Positions 45,688-50,605 of a stretch of DNA of 50,605 nt are shown here, in pieces. Under the pieces are notes generated by a model that was not told the origin of the DNA, did not search any database, and worked only from the letters and a program-made list of their open reading frames with translations. Location: NCBI RefSeq assembly GCF_003003995.1, contig NZ_PVWF01000027.1, forward strand, positions 1-50,605, read 5' to 3'. This DNA comes from Pleurocapsa sp. CCALA 161 (lineage in GTDB: Bacteria > Cyanobacteriota > Cyanobacteriia > Cyanobacteriales > Xenococcaceae). Each line of letters starts with the position of its first letter. Position 1 is the first letter of the stretch. The position numbers and the translations under genes are program-made.

Positions 45688-45796
45688 AGTAAGTTTTTAA
45701 TTGGTAAGCTTGGTAAGCACAGATTCATTATAGCAGGTAGCCATACAAATAAATTAAAATTAACAATTGATTTTTGCATGTATACTTGCTACAATA

Positions 45797-45844
45797 AATA
45801 TAAAGGTGGTCTTGAGCCTGAGAAACTTTAACCACCTTTATATT
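45797..45844. promoter_or_regulatory. Perfect 14-bp inverted repeat upstream of the plasmid operon
   Basis: AATATAAAGGTGGT (45797-45810) is exactly repeated in reverse complement at 45831-45844, with a 20-bp spacer. It lies 25 bp before the ATG at 45870 and in the 180-bp gap between divergent genes. It could be an operator for the protein encoded next to it, a leader hairpin, or part of an origin. Confidence 0.7.
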
Positions 45845-45869
45845 GAAACCATTCACGCGAAAATTGAAC

Positions 45870-46748
45870 ATGATTGATTTATACATTAGTGTAGAGCAAG
45901 AAAAACGAAAAAAACAAGAACTTAAGGACGCGATGTTGAGCGAGAGGGGTAGCGATTGCGAAGCAAGTTGTTTAGACTTGGTGTCCTGCCCAATCGAAGC
46001 TTTCGAGGAAACCTCAAACATTTCAGAGGGGACGATAATCAAATCGAATTCGAGTACTGTAGACCCCCGTGCCATCTGTGATGACGAACTTAGTTTTGAA
46101 GATGAACGAGATAGATTAAAGTTGGAACGCGAGGTAGAAAGAGCATTTTATAGAGCAGGATGTGCTTTAAAAGAACTTCGAGATAGAAAACTTTATCGCT
46201 CTACTCACAAAACTTTTCAAGAATATTGCCAAGATAGATTTGGCTTTACTCGTCGTAGAAGTGATTATCTTATCAGTGCAGCAGAAGTTGTTGATAACTT
46301 GTCTGGCGAACCAGAAGCAAAACTAAAACGAGAACCATTGGTTCTCATTTTGCCTACCTCAGAAAGACAATGTAGACCTTTGACCAAGCTCGAACCAGCG
46401 CAGCAGAAGGAAATCTGGCATAAAGCAGTAGAAACGTCTAAGGGAAAAGTTCCATCGGGGAAAGTTATTTCGGCTCTTGTCGCCGAAATTGAGGGAAAGC
46501 CTATATCTGGTCACCGACCGCATATGCGGAGCGGTAAAGGACAAGCTGATTCTAGTAATAAAAATGAGAACTACAGGCAATTAAAAGAAGGAATCAATTA
46601 TAAGCAAGGAATGGGTTGCGAATTTTACGTGCGAGTTAGCCAAGAGACTTGGGAGAAGTTGAATAAATATGCAGAGTATGTCGGTACGGCTACTTTAAAT
46701 GGTGCGGTGGCAAGATTACTAAACGAAGTAAATAATGGTGTTATCTAA
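45870..46748 (+). CDS. Plasmid-type DNA-binding protein, first gene of a four-gene operon
   Basis: From the ATG at 45870 the product has 292 residues. A region near 100-160 has FYRAGCALKELRDRKLYRST, then FQEYCQDRFGFTRRRSDYLI, which is a helix-turn-helix block seen in cyanobacterial plasmid proteins of unproven replication or partition role. KLEPAQQKEIWHKAVET and SGKVISALVAEIEG follow, as in ParB-like proteins. C-terminal FYVRVSQETWEKLNKYAEYVG may be a ribbon-helix-helix. HRPHMRSG comes from a small palindrome (46518-46529). I cannot tell Rep from ParB-like here. A TTG start at 45843 is possible but unlikely. Confidence 0.65.
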   Translation: MIDLYISVEQEKRKKQELKDAMLSERGSDCEASCLDLVSCPIEAFEETSNISEGTIIKSNSSTVDPRAICDDELSFEDERDRLKLEREVERAFYRAGCALKELRDRKLYRSTHKTFQEYCQDRFGFTRRRSDYLISAAEVVDNLSGEPEAKLKREPLVLILPTSERQCRPLTKLEPAQQKEIWHKAVETSKGKVPSGKVISALVAEIEGKPISGHRPHMRSGKGQADSSNKNENYRQLKEGINYKQGMGCEFYVRVSQETWEKLNKYAEYVGTATLNGAVARLLNEVNNGVI

Positions 46749-47100
46749 AATAAAGTATCAAAATTCGTTAACAGGGCAATATCGCATTATCGAAGAAGAT
46801 GACTTCCAGCAGATGTATGGTTTAGCACGTGATGTAGATCGTCTTCGTGGTGGATTGAGAATGATTACAGTAGCCGTCCGCGCTGCTCAAAAACATCCCG
46901 ACCGTGAAAATCTAGAAGTATTAGCCGAGGCGGTTGCCATGTTAGGAGAGTTGCCAGAACTCCCAATCAAAGATAGTTTTGAGCTTTTGATGCCTGAAAA
47001 TACAGACTTCGATGACGATGATGATGTTATGCTCGATCCCAAGGAAATCCAGCCACCTTTCAGCAATAAAGCTCCTATTCTGGAGGATGAGTTAGATTGA
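46735..47100 (+). CDS. Conserved-looking plasmid protein, 121 residues, unknown function
   Basis: It has a short beta start (YQNSLTGQYRIIEEDDFQQMYG), a helical middle (GLRMITVAVRAAQKHPD), and an acidic tail with FDDDDDVM. It overlaps the upstream gene by 14 bp and the next by 4 bp, so it is part of the operon. I do not recognise it. The acidic tail suggests interaction with a basic or DNA-binding partner. Confidence 0.6.
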   Translation: MVLSKIKYQNSLTGQYRIIEEDDFQQMYGLARDVDRLRGGLRMITVAVRAAQKHPDRENLEVLAEAVAMLGELPELPIKDSFELLMPENTDFDDDDDVMLDPKEIQPPFSNKAPILEDELD

Positions 47101-47369
47101 GCGCAACAGATAAGACTCCAGAGAGTCTAGAAGAATTAGAGGCAAGTCTTCAAAGCCTTTCCCATGACATCCAGCCACTCTCGATTATTCAATCTTTCGC
47201 TAAAAATATTGGCAAAACTAAGGCACGGCAAAAGCTTTTTAATGCCAATGGTGCATTAGTCCGACCTCCTATAGAATATCAAGTGTTGCTAGACCAAGGG
47301 GCGATCGCTCTAGACGAAGACCCATTTATTTTATTGCAAGGAGATATTATCAGTTCTGATACTGCTTAA
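47097..47369 (+). CDS. Small plasmid protein, 90 residues, unknown function
   Basis: It starts at a TTG that overlaps the TGA of the previous gene. The sequence has SLEELEASLQSLSHDIQPL, then NIGKTKARQKLFNANGALV. It ends at a family-1-like palindrome (47370-47412). The overlap suggests coupled translation. I do not recognise the family. Confidence 0.55.
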   Translation: MSATDKTPESLEELEASLQSLSHDIQPLSIIQSFAKNIGKTKARQKLFNANGALVRPPIEYQVLLDQGAIALDEDPFILLQGDIISSDTA

Positions 47370-47412
47370 CGGACATCTCACGGTTCTGAGCTTGGCTCAG
47401 AACCCGTGTCCT
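47370..47412. repeat. GC-rich palindromic element between small operon genes (family 1-like)
   Basis: CGGACATCTCACGGTTCTGAG and CTCAGAACCCGTGTCCTCC share CGGACAnCTCACGG and CCGTGTCCTCC with 14722-14774. Its centre, TTCTGAGCTTGGCTCAGAA, is a hairpin. It spans the gap between the 90-residue and the next gene. Confidence 0.75.
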
Positions 47413-47417
47413 CCTTT

Positions 47418-47810
47418 ATGGGAGAGCGCATCACAGGTGCGAAGTTTGCCATTGCTAGTTCTACCTGCGACCTCATACCCAATCGTCGTCGGTACGCTAC
47501 TTTGCTACGATTACAGCCAATTACCGTTGATAATCCTTATGCCAAGCAACTTTTGGGAGAAATGCTTAAGTTTACTTCAACCCAAAGAATGTATCTTCCA
47601 CCATTACCAGGAGATTCAGAAACTATTTTAGCAAATGCTATTCTTTTCGATGGATTAATTCAAATCAGACTGGAAGATTTGTTGATGTCCACACGCCATG
47701 CCAGCTTAAGTTTGGTAGGATGGCGTATTTTTGGCTCTATCGTGCGCACCATTATGGTTAGAGCGGGAGAAAGTGAAGTGAAAATGAGAACTAGTCTTCC
47801 AATAGAGTAA
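47418..47810 (+). CDS. Plasmid protein, 130 residues, unknown function
   Basis: From the ATG at 47418 the product has 130 residues. It begins MGERITGAKFAIASSTCDLI and RRRYATLLRLQPITVDNPYA, and later has QRMYLPPLPGDSETILANAI. A GTG at 47406 in the preceding repeat is an alternative start. It may resemble small cyanobacterial proteins of unknown role. The last gene of the operon, it ends 150 bp before the convergent coupling-protein gene. Confidence 0.55.
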   Translation: MGERITGAKFAIASSTCDLIPNRRRYATLLRLQPITVDNPYAKQLLGEMLKFTSTQRMYLPPLPGDSETILANAILFDGLIQIRLEDLLMSTRHASLSLVGWRIFGSIVRTIMVRAGESEVKMRTSLPIE

Positions 47811-47959
47811 TGAGTAGAGAATCGGAGTCCCGAACTTAACTGGCGCGATCGCATCAAGCGTTGGGGTAGCCTCTTGATACCTTCAAGTCGATTATTTATA
47901 CAATTCTGCAACTGCATAAATATAAAGTTATATAAATATGTACTTACAAAAATCTAAAA

Positions 47960-49822
47960 TTATTTTGACTCTGGAGGCATGGGTAATAGTTCTTCCGCTG
48001 CTGCCAGTCGAAGATTTAACTGTTCAGTAGTCCAATCTTGTCTTTCTCTAGCATTGAGCTTACTGAGATCGATATAGTTATCTTGTTGCTGCTCTTTAAT
48101 TTTTGCCATTCTTTGAGCTAGTGCGGGGCGAATTTTCTCTTTCCAGATTACAGATTGAGCCTTTTGTTCTCGTTGAATATCTTCAAGCGGAACGCCAATG
48201 CGACCCATTAAAGGACGTCTGGTATCATTTTTGTCTCCATAACCAGGATTGGCAATAATAGCCTTACCCTGGGGAAATCGCTCGATCTGATCGACGCTAA
48301 TGAGGGGGACTTGATGAATTTGTTTACTAGTAGAAGTAGAACCACCATTGTGTCCTGTAGAACGAGAGACAGAAGTAGTGACTACGGTTTTATTGCCAAA
48401 CTTTTTACTGTATTCTTCAGCTGTACCTGGATCATTGGGGCCAAATAAAATATGGGTATAAAGACCAGAGACCAGAGCTTTACCTCGCTTATCTCCATAA
48501 AGTTCGTAAAATTGATTCAAGTTTTGTGCGCCAATAATTGGGATGCCACCGTTAGAGCGATATTCGTTGATAAATTCCGATAGCTTGGCAAAGACTCCTA
48601 AACTGGGAGCTTCATCGATACAATAACAAAAAGGATTTTTCCTTTTTTTACTTAGGTTCTCGACAATACTCAAGTGCATACACATGGTAATTAAAGGAGC
48701 AATCACGCTGCGTCTGCGGTCATCTAATTTCATCACCAACAACTGTTTGGGTTTGAGGTAAAGGGGAATAGTACTCTTACCGATCATGCATGGTAAAAGG
48801 TCGTTTTGAATAAAGCCAGAAAAAGTGATTTCAGCAGTAGTCTTGATACTGGCTGCCGTTTTTTCCGAGTCTTTAGAAGAGAGAAAATTAGAAATAGTTG
48901 CAGCAATCCAAGGATCGAGTTTTTGGTCGTCATTCCGTCTTACAGCCCAATCAAGACGCTTAACCAGGTTGGGTAGTTGAGTGATGGCATAAACCATCGA
49001 TAAATCTGCATATTGACTGGATTTAGCCAGCTGCATCAAGCCTTTAGCCAGCATTCCTCCAGTTTGAAAAAAGAAGTCTTTTTTGCCATCCCCTGCTCCT
49101 TGAGAATCAATTAAAATCTTACCCAGCTCTCCTGCGGTAGTGGCATCGCGGGGGTCTTTCATAAAATCTAGAACATTAATGACACAGGTATAGTCGCTAC
49201 CTAAGGTATTGGGGTCTTCATCTTCTTCTGTTCCCACACCACCAGGGGCAAAAACATCTACGGTATAGCCATAACGAGAAGCTAGAGCCATGTGCAGCTT
49301 CATCTGATCTCCCTTCTTGTCATAGAGCAAGACACTTATACCCTGAGCAAAAAGAGATTCTAAAATTCGATCAATGGTGGAAAAGGTTTTTCCCGAACCA
49401 GGCGCACCCAAAACTAATACTCCTCTACCGATATCGGGTATCCAGGTAGTAGGCATGGTGTTATGAAGCAACACCTGTAACCGAGATGCCCATTTAGACC
49501 CTAAAAACTTGTAGTGGTATTGAGGCGTACCACACCAAGCTGCACTGGGATTGCATTTACCACTTGCCGTATTTTTCATGTGTTTAAATGCCAGGTTAGT
49601 GGCGTGAAGTTTATCCCAACGGTTAGCCATGCGTGCAGAGGTCAATTGGGGCTGTTTGTTACCTAAAGATGCCCAAATCATTACTAGACCTAAAACTCCT
49701 GCCATAGCTGAAAGTTGAAACAATTCTGTCTCCCAAAGTTTTGGTTGAGATGTAGGACTGGCGACTACAGAGGCTTGAGTTTGAGTCTTAGCGATTGAGT
49801 TGAATTCAAAATAGTTAGTCAT
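47960..49822 (-). CDS. virD4: VirD4/TraD-family type IV coupling protein
   Basis: This 620-residue protein has a hydrophobic segment FQLSAMAGVLGLVMIWASL near 35-53, the Walker A LVLGAPGSGKTFSTI near 136-150, Walker B FCYCIDEAPSLG near 395-406, and GAQNLNQFYELYG near 427-439. The C-terminal tail is charged and Gln-rich. It couples the DNA-protein substrate to the T4SS, using ATP at the inner membrane. A small membrane protein gene precedes it by 5 bp. It has only one clear membrane helix; the second may be the upstream small protein. Confidence 0.93.
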   Translation of the reverse strand: MTNYFEFNSIAKTQTQASVVASPTSQPKLWETELFQLSAMAGVLGLVMIWASLGNKQPQLTSARMANRWDKLHATNLAFKHMKNTASGKCNPSAAWCGTPQYHYKFLGSKWASRLQVLLHNTMPTTWIPDIGRGVLVLGAPGSGKTFSTIDRILESLFAQGISVLLYDKKGDQMKLHMALASRYGYTVDVFAPGGVGTEEDEDPNTLGSDYTCVINVLDFMKDPRDATTAGELGKILIDSQGAGDGKKDFFFQTGGMLAKGLMQLAKSSQYADLSMVYAITQLPNLVKRLDWAVRRNDDQKLDPWIAATISNFLSSKDSEKTAASIKTTAEITFSGFIQNDLLPCMIGKSTIPLYLKPKQLLVMKLDDRRRSVIAPLITMCMHLSIVENLSKKRKNPFCYCIDEAPSLGVFAKLSEFINEYRSNGGIPIIGAQNLNQFYELYGDKRGKALVSGLYTHILFGPNDPGTAEEYSKKFGNKTVVTTSVSRSTGHNGGSTSTSKQIHQVPLISVDQIERFPQGKAIIANPGYGDKNDTRRPLMGRIGVPLEDIQREQKAQSVIWKEKIRPALAQRMAKIKEQQQDNYIDLSKLNARERQDWTTEQLNLRLAAAEELLPMPPESK

Positions 49823-49827
49823 TGTTC

Positions 49828-49950
49828 TTAAGTCAAAGCTCTAGCGATCGCTCCAAATTGCCACTTAAAGGTAGGCATTACTCCAATTGAGAAAAGCATG
49901 GCTGTCGCCATTAGCATCAGAAAAACTTTGGAATCAATAATTCGGGACAT
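49828..49950 (-). CDS. Small membrane protein, 40 residues, upstream of the coupling protein
   Basis: An ATG at 49950 opens a 40-codon frame: MSRIIDSKVFLMLMATAMLF, then SIGVMPTFKWQFGAIARALT. One clear membrane helix is seen. It ends 5 bp before the coupling-protein start, on the same strand, so it is probably translated with it. It may provide a helix missing from the coupling protein. It is too short for firm family assignment. Confidence 0.6.
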   Translation of the reverse strand: MSRIIDSKVFLMLMATAMLFSIGVMPTFKWQFGAIARALT

Positions 49951-50077
49951 AACAGGAAGGAAGACTATCTGTTTACCTTTCCAAATTAACGATTAAACAA
50001 TGGGACTACCCTATGATGCGAACAATCTTAAGTCGTTCATTAGTCCCCTATTACTCTCAGTCAATTTGGCATAGTCC

Positions 50078-50092
50078 GAACTAAAGTACTAG
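50078..50092 (+). promoter_or_regulatory. Shared 15-bp motif, copy 3 (between the coupling-protein and PolA-like operons)
   Basis: GAACTAAAGTACTAG differs from copy 1 (25065) at one position. It lies 128 bp upstream of the small-membrane-protein start (minus) and 36 bp upstream of the PolA-like start (plus), so could regulate either. Confidence 0.5.
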
Positions 50093-50127
50093 CTTATTCA
50101 AATTAATAAAATTTTTTAAAACAAACT

Positions 50128-50605
50128 ATGAACCGCAGATTTGATTTTTATAGTAGAGAACAAAGTAATGCTTTGCTCGCTCAATTAAAAGCTAGACGCA
50201 AACAAGATTTTGAGTATCTTGTGATTGAGGGGGAAGAACATTTAGAACGATGGGTAGCCGAGATCGAGCGCAATAGCAGTTTTATTGCTCTTGATACTGA
50301 AACCAAAGGACTCACTCCTGCTCCTGGTGTGGTGAAGACTTTACAATTGGCGTACAGTGAAGAACTGCCAGTACTGATTGTTTATTTAGACAAAATTGAG
50401 GACAAAAATAGCTTGAGGCGGTTACTTGGCAATTCAAAATTACTAAAAGTCGGACATCATCTTAAATTCGATATTCTGATGCTAGAAGCAGAAGGAATCA
50501 AAGTCCAACCACCTTATATGTGTACGATGCTAGGTATTGAGGTTTTAAAGGCAGGAGCAACCAGACAGGCGAGTTTACAGTTTACAGTTAAAGAGTTACT
50601 TAATA
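50128..50605 (+). CDS. PolA-like protein, 3'-5' exonuclease part (runs off the right edge)
   Basis: The 159 visible residues contain SSFIALDTETKGLTPAPG, which is Exo I with the Asp and Glu of DEDD exonucleases, and LLKVGHHLKFDILMLEAEGI, which is Exo II with its Asp. The two together match the proofreading domain of family A DNA polymerases. The polymerase part should follow beyond the window. If so, the element encodes a DNA polymerase, clamp and loader. It has its own start 36 bp after a shared motif and faces the coupling-protein operon. Confidence 0.82.
   Translation, partial: MNRRFDFYSREQSNALLAQLKARRKQDFEYLVIEGEEHLERWVAEIERNSSFIALDTETKGLTPAPGVVKTLQLAYSEELPVLIVYLDKIEDKNSLRRLLGNSKLLKVGHHLKFDILMLEAEGIKVQPPYMCTMLGIEVLKAGATRQASLQFTVKELLN

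Noticed and set aside
49950-50128. An oriT or nic site next to the coupling-protein operon
   Set aside because: The gap is AT-rich and holds the shared motif, but I see no nic consensus, no strong adjacent inverted repeat and no relaxase gene nearby.

Overview
The window looks cyanobacterial: AT-rich coding DNA, frequent GCGATCGC (HIP1) octamers, and many short GC-rich interspersed palindromes. No rRNA, tRNA or chromosomal core gene is visible. From about 8.7 kb to the right edge the content is that of a large conjugative plasmid or an integrated conjugative element: a type IV secretion gene set, a coupling protein, a ParA-type partition locus, several toxin-antitoxin modules, its own replisome parts and a TnpB element.

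Layout. (1) 1-8.0 kb: a truncated MobA-like nucleotidyltransferase, then a carbonyl/aldehyde-reducing cluster on the minus strand (three aldo-keto reductases, a zinc alcohol dehydrogenase, a cupin) facing a divergent AraC regulator. An ApbE flavin transferase and an FMN-binding lipoprotein interrupt the cluster, and the ApbE frame is joined to the 5' end of an aldo-keto reductase gene. (2) 8.0-8.7 kb: repeats. (3) 8.7-12.4 kb: UvrD-like helicase, small proteins, and a membrane-anchored PD-(D/E)XK-like nuclease. (4) 12.5-16.2 kb: a PRTRC-type operon with a ubiquitin-like protein, an E2-like protein, a JAMM peptidase and an E1/ThiF-like protein. (5) 16.2-24.9 kb: T4SS operon (VirB2, VirB4, VirB5, VirB6, VirB8, VirB10, VirB9-like, in transcription order). 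(6) 25-27.5 kb: HigB/HigA-ImmA module between two 28-bp direct repeats. (7) 27.6-33.1 kb: a two-gene operon encoding a 1153-residue protein with the DFDGD signature and several further signatures of cellular (QDE-1/RDR-type) RNA-dependent RNA polymerases, plus a 689-residue coiled-coil protein. (8) 33.4-35.3 kb: papain-fold toxin with its immunity gene, and a zeta-like toxin module between 29-bp direct repeats. (9) 35.4-41.2 kb: uracil-DNA glycosylase, sliding clamp, TnpB, clamp-loader gamma/tau and delta. (10) 41.2-47.8 kb: LuxR regulator, methylase-like protein, AT-rich repeats next to a ribbon-helix-helix protein and ParA, a PIN-like toxin module, and a plasmid-type operon behind a perfect 14-bp inverted repeat. 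(11) 48-50.6 kb: VirD4/TraD coupling protein and the start of a PolA-like exonuclease/polymerase gene.

How it may work together. The clamp, loader subunits, UDG, helicase and PolA-like protein suggest an element that supplies much of its own replication. The T4SS and VirD4 would transfer it; no relaxase is seen, so that gene probably lies outside. A shared 15-bp motif lies upstream of the T4SS operon, the RdRP-like operon and the coupling-protein operon and suggests co-regulation. The two most unusual items are the RdRP/YonO-like polymerase and the ubiquitin-like operon. The functions of both are inferred from motifs only.
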